From contig CATWUX010000030.1 in the NCBI GenBank assembly GCA_958354085.1, positions 1 to 20,273 of the forward strand: 20,273 nucleotides of DNA, read 5' to 3'. Of the stretch, positions 14,038 through 20,273 are shown piece after piece. Each line of letters begins with the position of its first letter. Positions within the stretch are counted from its first letter, which is position 1. The notes beneath the pieces are model-generated. The model did not search any database, was not told the DNA's origin, and saw nothing but the letters and a program-made list of their open reading frames with translations. The DNA comes from an uncultured Oscillospiraceae bacterium. Lineage in GTDB: Bacteria > Bacillota > Clostridia > Oscillospirales > Acutalibacteraceae. Made by a program: the position numbers and the translations under genes.

Positions 14038-15699
14038 ATGCGCAGTGATTTGATGAAAGAAGGCGTGTCGCGCGCGCCCCACCGGTCGTTGCTAAAAGCG
14101 CTCGGCATTACCGATAACGAAATGAAGAGGCCGTTTATTGCGGTTGTCAGCTCCAAAAGCGATTATATTCCCGGCCACGCTCATCTCGATACGATTACCA
14201 AGGCGGTCGAAGCGGGAATCCGCAATGCGGGCGGCGTGCCTTTTACGTTCAACACCATCGGGGTGTGTGACGGTCTGGCGATGAACCATCAAGGGATGAA
14301 ATATTCGCTGTGCTCCCGCGAGCTGATCGCGGATTCCATTGAGGTAATGCTTACGGCACACCCGATGGACGCGGTCGTGTTCATTCCCAACTGCGACAAG
14401 ATCGTTCCCGGTATGCTCATGGCGGCGTGCCGCCTGAATCTGCCGTCCATTTTCGTCAGTGGCGGTCCGATGCTGCCCGGACGGGACGGCGACCGGCGCG
14501 TGGGGCTGAATGAAGTGTTTGAGGCGGTGGGCAGTGTCGCTGCCGGCAAACGGGATGTTTGCTCGCTCGCGGAGATGGAGAACAACGCCTGCCCCGGCTG
14601 CGGCTCCTGCGCGGGTATGTATACCGCGAATTCGATGAATTGCCTGACCGAAGCTATCGGTATGGCGCTGCCCGGCAACGGCACGATCCCCGCAGTTCAT
14701 GCGGCGCGTGTGCGGTTGGCAAAGGAAACGGGCGAGCGGATTTTGGCGCTGCTGGAGCAAAATATCCGCCCGAAGGATATTCTCACACCCGCGGCGTTTG
14801 AAAACGCGCTGCGTGCGGATATGGCGATCGGCTGTTCCTCCAATACGGTGCTGCATATTACTGCGATTTCCTATGCGGCCGGCTGCCCGATCACGCTGAA
14901 GCGGATCGATGAGATCGGGCGTACTACGCCGCAGATCTGCAAGCTGAACCCAGCGAGCCAGACCTACATAACCGATCTCAACGAGGTCGGCGGTATTCAG
15001 TCCATGCTGCGTGAGCTGGACAAAGCCGGATTGGTACATCGGGACATCCCGACGGTCAGCGGTACGGTCGGCGAACGGCTGGACGCGGCGCCCTCACCGG
15101 ATGGTACGATTATTCGTCCGCTGGATGAACCCTTCCGCAAGGACGGCGGTATCGCGATCCTGTTTGGCAATCTGGCGCAGGACGGCGCAGTGGTTAAGCA
15201 GGGAGCTGTGGCTCCGGAGATGATGGTGCACAGCGGCCCGGCACGGGTGTTCGACAGCGAAGAGGACGCAACGGCGGCCATTGCCGGCGGGAAGATCCAT
15301 CCCGGCGATGTGGTGGTGATTCGTTATGAAGGCCCGAAGGGCGGACCGGGTATGCGGGAAATGCTCACACCGACCTCGATGATCGCGGGCATGGGACTGG
15401 GCGAGAGCGTGGCGCTGATCACGGACGGCCGGTTCTCCGGCGCAACGCGCGGCGCGTCGATCGGCCATGTATCCCCGGAAGCGGCTGCCGGCGGCATTAT
15501 CGGTTTGGTGGAAGAGGGCGATACGGTGTCGATCGACATTCCGGCTCGCAAACTGGAGTTGCTCGTGGATGATGCCACGCTGGCCAAACGCCGCGCCGCG
15601 TGGACGGCACCGGAACAGAACCTGAGCGGTTATGCCAAGCGGTATGCGCAGCATGTGACCAGCGGTTCGACCGGCGCAATCTTTGATGATATGTTATAA
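14038..15699 (+). CDS. ilvD: Dihydroxy-acid dehydratase IlvD
   Basis: Iron-sulfur enzyme that dehydrates 2,3-dihydroxy-isovalerate and its homologue in valine, leucine and isoleucine synthesis. The 553-residue length is normal. The IlvD/Edd signature PNCDKIVPGM (118-126, cluster cysteine C119) is present, as is the second signature with CPGCGSC (185-191). C191 is the expected cluster ligand. The N-terminal SDYIPGHAHL lacks the cysteine of the oxygen-stable [2Fe-2S] type, which suggests the oxygen-sensitive E. coli-like type and fits an anaerobe. The ATG at 14038 has AGAGG 8 nt upstream; the frame stays open upstream inside the preceding gene and should not be used. It is not adjacent to other ilv or leu genes here. 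A strong terminator follows directly. Confidence 0.96.
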   Translation: MRSDLMKEGVSRAPHRSLLKALGITDNEMKRPFIAVVSSKSDYIPGHAHLDTITKAVEAGIRNAGGVPFTFNTIGVCDGLAMNHQGMKYSLCSRELIADSIEVMLTAHPMDAVVFIPNCDKIVPGMLMAACRLNLPSIFVSGGPMLPGRDGDRRVGLNEVFEAVGSVAAGKRDVCSLAEMENNACPGCGSCAGMYTANSMNCLTEAIGMALPGNGTIPAVHAARVRLAKETGERILALLEQNIRPKDILTPAAFENALRADMAIGCSSNTVLHITAISYAAGCPITLKRIDEIGRTTPQICKLNPASQTYITDLNEVGGIQSMLRELDKAGLVHRDIPTVSGTVGERLDAAPSPDGTIIRPLDEPFRKDGGIAILFGNLAQDGAVVKQGAVAPEMMVHSGPARVFDSEEDATAAIAGGKIHPGDVVVIRYEGPKGGPGMREMLTPTSMIAGMGLGESVALITDGRFSGATRGASIGHVSPEAAAGGIIGLVEEGDTVSIDIPARKLELLVDDATLAKRRAAWTAPEQNLSGYAKRYAQHVTSGSTGAIFDDML

Positions 15700-15704
15700 A
15701 AGGC

Positions 15705-15740
15705 AAAAGGGCCGCATCGCTAATGCGATGCGGCCCTTTT
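15705..15740. terminator. Bidirectional rho-independent terminator
   Basis: A perfect 16-bp inverted repeat, AAAAGGGCCGCATCGC and its complement, with a TAAT loop (15721-15724). It ends in TTTT on the plus strand and, by symmetry, in TTTT on the minus strand. It begins 5 nt after the ilvD stop and lies 35 nt past the end of the leftward ATPase gene, so it can end both convergent transcripts. Confidence 0.95.
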
Positions 15741-15775
15741 AATGTATTTAGGCAGATACAATTCCGGGAGTGTGA

Positions 15776-16546
15776 CTACAGTGTATTTTGGTGAAAGCGC
15801 GCCAGAAACGCGCGGGTACGTTCACTTTGCGGGTTTTCGATGACACTGTGCGGATCGCCCTCTTCTACGATGACACCGCCATCCATAAAAATGACGCGGT
15901 CGGATACGTCGCGGGCAAAGGCCATTTCATGCGTAACAACCACCATGGTCATGTGCTCCTCCGCCAGCTGACGGATCACGCGCAGAATATCACCGGTCAA
16001 TTCGGGATCCAAAGCCGAGGTCGGTTCATCGAAGAACAGGATATCCGGCTGCATCGCCAGCGCGCGTGCGATCGCGACGCGCTGCTGCTGCCCGCCGGAT
16101 AGCTCGCAGGGGTAGGCGTTCGCTTTTTCCGCCAACCCCACCTTTTCCAGCAAGGCCATGGCTTGTTCGACCGCCTGCGTTTTGGGAACGCCGGCAACGC
16201 GGACGGGCGCTTCCGTAATATTGCGCAGAACGGACATGTGCGGGAACAGATGAAAGCTTTGGAAAACCAAGCCGAATTTACGCCGGATTTGCTGCAAAAC
16301 CGGCGCTGGGCTGTAGCTGCATGCACCGTTTTCCGCGGTTTGCACCATGGTCAGATCGCCATAGGCGATATGGCCGCGATCCACACGTTCCAACAGCGTT
16401 GCGCAGCGCAGCAGGGTGGATTTTCCGGAGCCGGAAGGCCCGATGATGGATAAAACTTCGCCCGCTTGAACCGAAAAGGAAATGCCCTGCAGCACGTCGT
16501 TGTCGGCAAAGGATTTGTACACATCGGTTACTGTCAGCATATTCAT
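15776..16546 (-). CDS. Polar amino acid ABC transporter ATP-binding protein (GlnQ/HisP type)
   Basis: The ATPase of an amino acid importer. The 256-residue protein has Walker A GPSGSGKS (36-43), Q-loop Q96 in FGLVFQSFHLFPH, signature LSGGQQQR (149-156), Walker B LFFDEP with E174, and a switch histidine in VVTHEMAFA. FQSFHLFPH and HEMAFA place it in the polar amino acid uptake (PAAT) group. A somewhat long insert (about 66-86) precedes the Q-loop strand. The ATG at 16546 has AAGGAGG 8 nt upstream; an in-frame TTG at 16552 is less suitable. It starts 13 nt after the permease gene, in an operon ordered binding protein, permease, ATPase. The exact amino acid cannot be told from sequence. Confidence 0.93.
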   Translation of the reverse strand: MNMLTVTDVYKSFADNDVLQGISFSVQAGEVLSIIGPSGSGKSTLLRCATLLERVDRGHIAYGDLTMVQTAENGACSYSPAPVLQQIRRKFGLVFQSFHLFPHMSVLRNITEAPVRVAGVPKTQAVEQAMALLEKVGLAEKANAYPCELSGGQQQRVAIARALAMQPDILFFDEPTSALDPELTGDILRVIRQLAEEHMTMVVVTHEMAFARDVSDRVIFMDGGVIVEEGDPHSVIENPQSERTRAFLARFHQNTL

Positions 16547-16559
16547 GAACAAACCCTCC

Positions 16560-17207
16560 TTATCGGTAGTAACTGAGGCGTTTTTCAGCCAGCGAGAAGC
16601 CTTTGGAAACTACGGTGTTCATAGCCAGATAAAACACGCCGGCTATAATGATCGGGATGATCGAAACCGCCTGCGCTTGAATTTTTTGCGCCAAAGCCGT
16701 AATTTCGATGACGCTGATGATCTGTGCAAGCGAGGTGTCTTTGACCAGCGTCATAAATTCATTGCCCATGGGCGGGAGAATTTTTTTCACCACCTGCGGG
16801 AGAATGATGCGGAAAAACGTCTGAGTCTTGGAAAAGCCCAGCACATTCGCCGCTTCATGCTGCCCGACGGGGATACTCTCGATCCCGCCGCGGTAAATCT
16901 CGGCAAAATAAGCGGCGTAATTGAGCGAAAACGCCACGATGGCGGTTTCCAGCCGGCCGAGTCCGAACTGGCTGAGCCGCACGCCGAACCAGAAAAAGAT
17001 CAACTGGAGCATCAGCGGCGTACCGCGCATGATCAGCAGATACAACTGCGTGACCCAGCGGATCGGTGCGATGCGGGACATGCGCCCGAACGCCAGCAGC
17101 ATACCCAGCGGCAGCGAGAACAGCAGCGTGAAAAAGAACAGCTGCAATGTGGTGACCGATGCGCCCAGCAGCCGCTCAAACGTATTCAGGATATCCGAAA
17201 AACCCAT
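16560..17207 (-). CDS. Polar amino acid ABC transporter permease (HisM/GlnP type)
   Basis: The membrane subunit of the importer. The 215-residue protein has about five hydrophobic segments (about 18-41, 55-78, 88-104, 160-175, 184-200). The EAA loop EAANVLGFSKTQTFFRIILPQ starts at 118, where the ATPase docks. The RGTPLMLQLIF motif (61-71) and NYAAYFAEIYRGGI (96-109) are typical of the His/Glu/Gln/Arg permease group. I start at the ATG at 17207, with GAGG 6 nt upstream; the open frame to 17279 would run into the intergenic hairpin. As the only permease in the operon it should act as a homodimer. Confidence 0.93.
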   Translation of the reverse strand: MGFSDILNTFERLLGASVTTLQLFFFTLLFSLPLGMLLAFGRMSRIAPIRWVTQLYLLIMRGTPLMLQLIFFWFGVRLSQFGLGRLETAIVAFSLNYAAYFAEIYRGGIESIPVGQHEAANVLGFSKTQTFFRIILPQVVKKILPPMGNEFMTLVKDTSLAQIISVIEITALAQKIQAQAVSIIPIIIAGVFYLAMNTVVSKGFSLAEKRLSYYR

Positions 17208-17244
17208 AAGGCACCTCACAGTCCGGGAAATGAAAACAACGGGA

Positions 17245-17284
17245 CGGGGCTGTTGCCCGAACCGAAGTCCGGGCAGCAACCCCG
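17245..17284 (-). promoter_or_regulatory. Long UUCG-capped hairpin between binding-protein and permease genes
   Basis: On the minus-strand transcript, CGGGGTTGCTGCCCG pairs with CGGGCAACAGCCCCG with one mismatch and one wobble. Three more pairs close a UUCG tetraloop, giving an 18-bp stem. Only a broken U-rich stretch (GTTGTTTTC) follows, so it is more likely a partial terminator or 3'-end stabiliser than a full stop. Such elements commonly raise binding-protein levels over the membrane genes. Confidence 0.75.
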
Positions 17285-17310
17285 CGATAGAGTGCTATTG
17301 ACCAAACGGT

Positions 17311-18180
17311 TTATTTTTCATCCTTGGCACTTTCCGCCTGCTCCTGCAGCTCGGTCAAGTGCTCAATGTAGTAACGGGCGACCACTTCGTCCATGATGAC
17401 GACGTCGCTGGTGCCCTGCTTGAGTTCATACATGGCGAGGACATTGTTTGCGACTTCGATCGCCGCGCCGCCCTTCAGGCTCGCCTTGATATCGGCTTTA
17501 CTGTCCAGCGCATTAACGGCGGTGGAGCCTTTTTGTACTACCGCATTCTTGTCCTTCAGATCCGCCAGCTTCGTGATGTTCTTGCTCTTGAGCGTGACCA
17601 CGACCTGCCGGTTGTTCATGTACGGTTCGGACAGATTCATTTTCTCGGCGCGTACCGGATCCACCGACAACCCGTTCCAGATACAGTCGATGTTGCCTTG
17701 GTTCAGCTCATCCTCTTTGGTGTCCCAGTTGATGGGCTGCAGCTTCAGCGTAACGCCCATGCGGCTGCACACTTCTTTGGCAAGATCGATGTCGTAACCG
17801 ACGATGTTGCCGTCCTTGTCATTGAAGCCCATCGGCGGGAAAGAGTCGTCCAGCCCCAGAATAAATTCGCCTTTGTTTTTGACCTTTGTCAGCGAATCAT
17901 CGGTGGCGTTAGCCGGAGTGAAGCTGTCCGGCACGCAGGAAGTGTCTTTACCGAACCAAGCCTTGGTGATTTCCGCGAGCTTGCCGTCCTTTTTCATCTC
18001 TACCAGAATGCGCTGTACCTCATCGCGCAGCGCCTGATCCGCTTTGCGGAAGCCGATGGCGTATTCTTCGTCCGACAGCGCCTCGTCCAGAACGACGTAT
18101 TCCAGCTTCTGGCTGCCGCAGCCGACGAGCAGCAGCGCGGCAAACAAACCGGAAAGAATCATAGCAAAAATTCGTTTCAT
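17311..18180 (-). CDS. Amino acid ABC transporter substrate-binding lipoprotein, apparent circular permutant
   Basis: Captures an amino acid outside the membrane and hands it to the permease. The 289-residue precursor has a signal peptide (1-20) and a lipobox LLLVGC with lipidated C21. The domain order is unusual. Residues 27-79 (LDEALSDEEYAIGFRK, LRDEVQRILVEM, AWFGKD) match the normal C-terminal end of family 3 binding proteins. After a linker (80-97), the normal N-terminal part follows at 98-199 (KGEFILGLDDSFPPMGF), then lobe II to about 272, where the protein stops. Expected ligand contacts are kept: R178 in VDPVRAEKMNLSEPYM, GSTA (218-221) and D264 in VIMDEVVARY. Total length is normal, so nothing is lost. 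The ATG at 18180 has GGAGGG 7 nt upstream; the ATG at 18201 precedes that site. The family call is secure, the permutation nearly so; the ligand is unknown. Confidence 0.92.
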   Translation of the reverse strand: MKRIFAMILSGLFAALLLVGCGSQKLEYVVLDEALSDEEYAIGFRKADQALRDEVQRILVEMKKDGKLAEITKAWFGKDTSCVPDSFTPANATDDSLTKVKNKGEFILGLDDSFPPMGFNDKDGNIVGYDIDLAKEVCSRMGVTLKLQPINWDTKEDELNQGNIDCIWNGLSVDPVRAEKMNLSEPYMNNRQVVVTLKSKNITKLADLKDKNAVVQKGSTAVNALDSKADIKASLKGGAAIEVANNVLAMYELKQGTSDVVIMDEVVARYYIEHLTELQEQAESAKDEK

Positions 18181-18219
18181 GTTGTTACCCTCCAAATGCA
18201 TTCAATAAGTGATAGCTTT

Positions 18220-18248
18220 ATCATACACTATCTTAGTAGCAAAGTAAA
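18220..18248 (-). promoter_or_regulatory. Candidate sigma-A promoter of the amino acid ABC operon
   Basis: Minus strand: TTTACT (18243-18248), a 17-nt spacer, TATGAT (18220-18225), giving a leader of about 30 nt. A 5-bp inverted repeat, GATAG (18211-18215) and CTATC (18228-18232), flanks the -10 and could be an operator half-site pair, but it is short. Confidence 0.6.
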
Positions 18249-18306
18249 GTGGTAAAAGCATATAAATTTAAAATTTTTCTTTTTCCATGGAAGAATTCTG
18301 CAAATG

Positions 18307-18340
18307 AGGACGGTGTTTTCTTCAAACCCCGTCCTTTTTT
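18307..18340 (+). terminator. Orphan rho-independent terminator upstream of rhaB
   Basis: AGGACGG (18307-18313) pairs with CCGTCCT (18329-18335). One mismatch and a further four pairs, GTTT/AAAC, close a TCTTC loop, and TTTTTT follows (18335-18340). The U-tract makes it a plus-strand terminator. No plus-strand gene lies upstream, since the sequence to its left is the leftward ABC operon and its promoter. It may attenuate a leader transcript, end a small RNA, or block read-through into rhaB. Confidence 0.75.
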
Positions 18341-18356
18341 GCAGCGGAAAAAGCTG

Positions 18357-18362
18357 TATAAT
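18357..18362 (+). promoter_or_regulatory. Candidate -10 element for rhaBA
   Basis: A perfect TATAAT lies about 60 nt before the rhaB start codon. The matching -35 position falls in the T-tract of the terminator and is poor (TTTTTT at 16 nt). Such a promoter would need an activator, as expected for a sugar operon. No regulator gene or clear operator is visible in the window. Confidence 0.4.
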
Positions 18363-18425
18363 AAAAGATGAAAGCCATTGGTAAAGAAACAAAAGCCGCG
18401 TTTGAACTGGAAAGGAGGAGGTTTT

Positions 18426-19823
18426 GTGCCCTCGTATTATCTCGCCGTTGATATCGGCGCGTCCAGCGGACGGCATATACTGTCTTGGCTGGAGGACGGT
18501 AAAATCCGATTGGAGGAAATCTATCGCTTTGAAAACCGCCTGGTGAGCAAAAACGGACACTTGTGCTGGGATCTGGAGGCTCTGTTTGAAGAGGTCGTGA
18601 ATGGTATCGCCCGTTGCCATGAGCTGGGCAAACAGCCGGTCAGCCTCGGTATAGACACATGGGGCGTGGATTTTGTGCTGCTGGACGATGAGGACCGTGT
18701 GCTGGGCGACACGGTGGCGTATCGCGACGGCCGTACAAAGGGGATGGACGCTGCCGTCGCTTCGTTGATCGATGAGCCGGCGCTGTATGCGCGCACCGGT
18801 ATTCAGAAGCAGCTGTTCAACACCATCTATCAGCTGTACAGCCTGAAGCTGACGCAGCCGGCACTGCTGGAGCAAGCGCAGCGGCTGCTGATGATTCCGG
18901 ACTATTTCCATTTCCGCCTGACCGGCGTTAAGGCCAACGAGTATACCAACGCCACGACCGGGCAGCTGGTAAACGCTCAGACAAACGACTGGGATACGGC
19001 GCTGATGGAGAAGCTGGGTATCCCTACCCGCCTGTTCGGCAAGCTGCAGATGCCGGGTACGTTTCTCGGCGAGCTGTCGCCGGCGATGGCCGCGCGCGTC
19101 GGATTTTCCTGCCGCGTGGTGCTGCCCGCTACCCACGATACCGGCTCGGCTGTCGTGGCGGTGCCGGCGAACGACGATGATTATCTGTATATCAGCTCCG
19201 GCACATGGTCGCTCATCGGCATTGAACGGCGTGAGCCGGATTGCAGTGAGCGGAGCCGGCAGCACAATTTTACCAACGAGGGCGGCTATGACCACCGGTT
19301 CCGGTATCTGAAAAATATTATGGGGCTGTGGATGCTGCAATCGGTCAAGCGGGAGCTGAACAACGAGTACAGCTTCAACCGCTTATGCGAGTTGGCGGCG
19401 CAGGCGGGGGATTTCCCGTCACGCGTGGACGTCAACGACGGCCGTTTTCTGGCGCCGGACAGCATGATTGAGGCGGTCAAAGGCTACTGCGCCGAAACCG
19501 CGCAGCCGGTTCCTGAAACGGTCGGGCAGCTGACCTGCTGCATTTATCAAAGCCTAGCGGAAAGCTACGGCCGCGCCGTGCAGGAACTGGAGGAGATTAC
19601 CGGGCGAACCTACAGCCGTATCCATATCGTGGGCGGCGGCAGCAAGGACATCTATCTCAATGCGCTGACTGCGCGTGCAACCGGTAAGCCGGTGTATGCA
19701 GGGCCGGTGGAAGCCACTGCGCTGGGAAATCTGCTGGTGCAGATGTTGGCGGCGGGTGAGCTGAACTCGCTGGCGCAGGCGCGCGATACCGTACATACCA
19801 GTTTTGCCGTTCAATCGGTTTAA
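18426..19823 (+). CDS. rhaB: Rhamnulokinase RhaB
   Basis: Phosphorylates L-rhamnulose to L-rhamnulose-1-phosphate, the second step of rhamnose breakdown. The 465-residue FGGY-family kinase has the N-terminal phosphate-binding motif DIGASSGRH (9-17), the substrate-lobe motif GIDTWGVD (75-82) and YRDGRT (99-104). The catalytic aspartate is D238 in THDTGSA. The ATP-lobe motif is YISSGTWSLIG (255-265), and the adenosine-binding C-terminal stretch is HIVGGGSKDIYLNALTA. ASSGRH and SSGTWSL are typical of rhamnulokinases among FGGY enzymes. I choose the GTG at 18426 because AGGAGG lies 7 nt upstream; an upstream in-frame start at 18378 precedes that site. rhaA follows after 18 nt, which confirms the pathway. 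Confidence 0.95.
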   Translation: MPSYYLAVDIGASSGRHILSWLEDGKIRLEEIYRFENRLVSKNGHLCWDLEALFEEVVNGIARCHELGKQPVSLGIDTWGVDFVLLDDEDRVLGDTVAYRDGRTKGMDAAVASLIDEPALYARTGIQKQLFNTIYQLYSLKLTQPALLEQAQRLLMIPDYFHFRLTGVKANEYTNATTGQLVNAQTNDWDTALMEKLGIPTRLFGKLQMPGTFLGELSPAMAARVGFSCRVVLPATHDTGSAVVAVPANDDDYLYISSGTWSLIGIERREPDCSERSRQHNFTNEGGYDHRFRYLKNIMGLWMLQSVKRELNNEYSFNRLCELAAQAGDFPSRVDVNDGRFLAPDSMIEAVKGYCAETAQPVPETVGQLTCCIYQSLAESYGRAVQELEEITGRTYSRIHIVGGGSKDIYLNALTARATGKPVYAGPVEATALGNLLVQMLAAGELNSLAQARDTVHTSFAVQSV

Positions 19824-19841
19824 GAGAGGAAGGATACCATT

Positions 19842-20273
19842 ATGAGTACGACGCAGCAATATTATGAATCGGCACGGGAGCAATACCGCCGGATCGGGGT
19901 AGACACCGACGCCGCTATCCGAAAGCTCCGGAGCGTCCCGGTGGCGCTGCACTGCTGGCAGGGCGACGACGTGCGTGGATTTGATACCGACCCCAACGCG
20001 CCGCTGACCGGCGGAATCCAGACCACCGGCAACTATCCCGGCCGCGCCGGAACACCCGAAGAGCTGATGGCAGATTTGGATCTGGTGCTGAAGCTCTGTC
20101 CCGGCACCAAAAAGATGAACCTCCATGCGTCCTACGCGATTTTCGACGAGGAAAATCCGTGGGTAGACCGGGATAAGCTGGAACCCAAGCACTTCAAAAA
20201 ATGGGTGGATTTCTGCAAAGAGCGCGGCTTGGGCTGTGACTTTAACCCCACCTTCTTTTCGCATTCGAAATGC
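19842..20273 (+). CDS. rhaA: L-rhamnose isomerase RhaA, 5' part (cut by window edge)
   Basis: Converts L-rhamnose to L-rhamnulose, the first step before RhaB. Only the first 144 codons are in the window, and they run in frame to the last base. The translated start (MSTTQQYYESAREQYRRIGV) and the segments ALHCWQGDDVRGFD (35-48), GGIQTTGNYPGRAGTPEEL (57-75) and KMNLHASYAIFDEE (91-104) are characteristic of RhaA. The metal-binding residues lie further downstream and cannot be checked. AAGGA lies 7 nt before the ATG, and the gene starts 18 nt after rhaB, so the two form an operon in the order kinase then isomerase. Confidence 0.95.
   Translation, partial: MSTTQQYYESAREQYRRIGVDTDAAIRKLRSVPVALHCWQGDDVRGFDTDPNAPLTGGIQTTGNYPGRAGTPEELMADLDLVLKLCPGTKKMNLHASYAIFDEENPWVDRDKLEPKHFKKWVDFCKERGLGCDFNPTFFSHSKC

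Noticed and set aside
14092..15039. 315-codon minus-strand frame opposite ilvD
   Set aside because: ilvD is unmistakable, and the antisense frame has no signal, domain or start site.
18368..18382. Possible catabolite-response (cre) site near the rhaB start (TGAAAGCCATTGGTA)
   Set aside because: It departs from the cre consensus at the central CG and in the right half; too weak to call.
18228..19340. 370-codon minus-strand frame opposite rhaB and across the intergenic region
   Set aside because: It is antisense to rhaB with its kinase motifs and spans a terminator and promoters; there is no domain and no ribosome binding site.

Overview
The window looks like core chromosome from a moderately GC-rich anaerobic Firmicute, most likely a clostridial gut bacterium of the Oscillospiraceae/Ruminococcaceae type. 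This rests on the ecfA1-ecfA2-ecfT-truA block, AGGAGG-type ribosome binding sites, sigma-A-type promoters and lineage-typical membrane proteins. The assignment is an inference; no rRNA or other decisive marker is present. I see no tRNA, insertion sequence, phage gene or CRISPR array.

Positions 12-12895 are one long leftward (minus-strand) run. In transcription order it holds udp (uridine phosphorylase), ruvC-ruvA-ruvB (Holliday junction processing), glmM (phosphoglucosamine mutase), an RlmI-like methyltransferase, ecfA1-ecfA2-ecfT (energising module of ECF vitamin transporters), a zinc-ribbon membrane protein, truA, a membrane-anchored DUF5711-type protein, two CvpA-like membrane proteins and pgsA (phosphatidylglycerophosphate synthase). 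Spacing is tight, several genes overlap, and internal promoters are visible before ruvC and before the last two genes. A near-perfect Gram-positive LexA/SOS-like palindrome lies upstream of the ruvC promoter.

The 409-bp gap at 12896-13304 carries divergent promoters. The rightward one has a 17-bp spacer and a perfect -10, and is followed by about 150 nt of non-coding sequence. That sequence can form a long imperfect closing duplex, a central bubble and a terminal hairpin, which is the architecture of 6S RNA. Next on the plus strand come an unrecognised anchored protein and ilvD (dihydroxy-acid dehydratase), ending at a strong, probably bidirectional terminator.

Positions 15776-18248 hold a leftward polar amino acid ABC transporter operon: binding lipoprotein, permease, ATPase. 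The binding protein is the most unusual item in the window. The segment that normally ends this family comes first, directly after the lipobox, and the protein stops where that segment would normally begin. It therefore appears to be a circular permutant with its ligand-contact residues kept. A long UUCG-capped hairpin separates its gene from the permease gene.

The right end starts a rightward L-rhamnose catabolic operon: rhaB (rhamnulokinase) and the first 144 codons of rhaA (rhamnose isomerase), cut by the window edge. A well-formed terminator hairpin lies upstream of rhaB with no gene in front of it.
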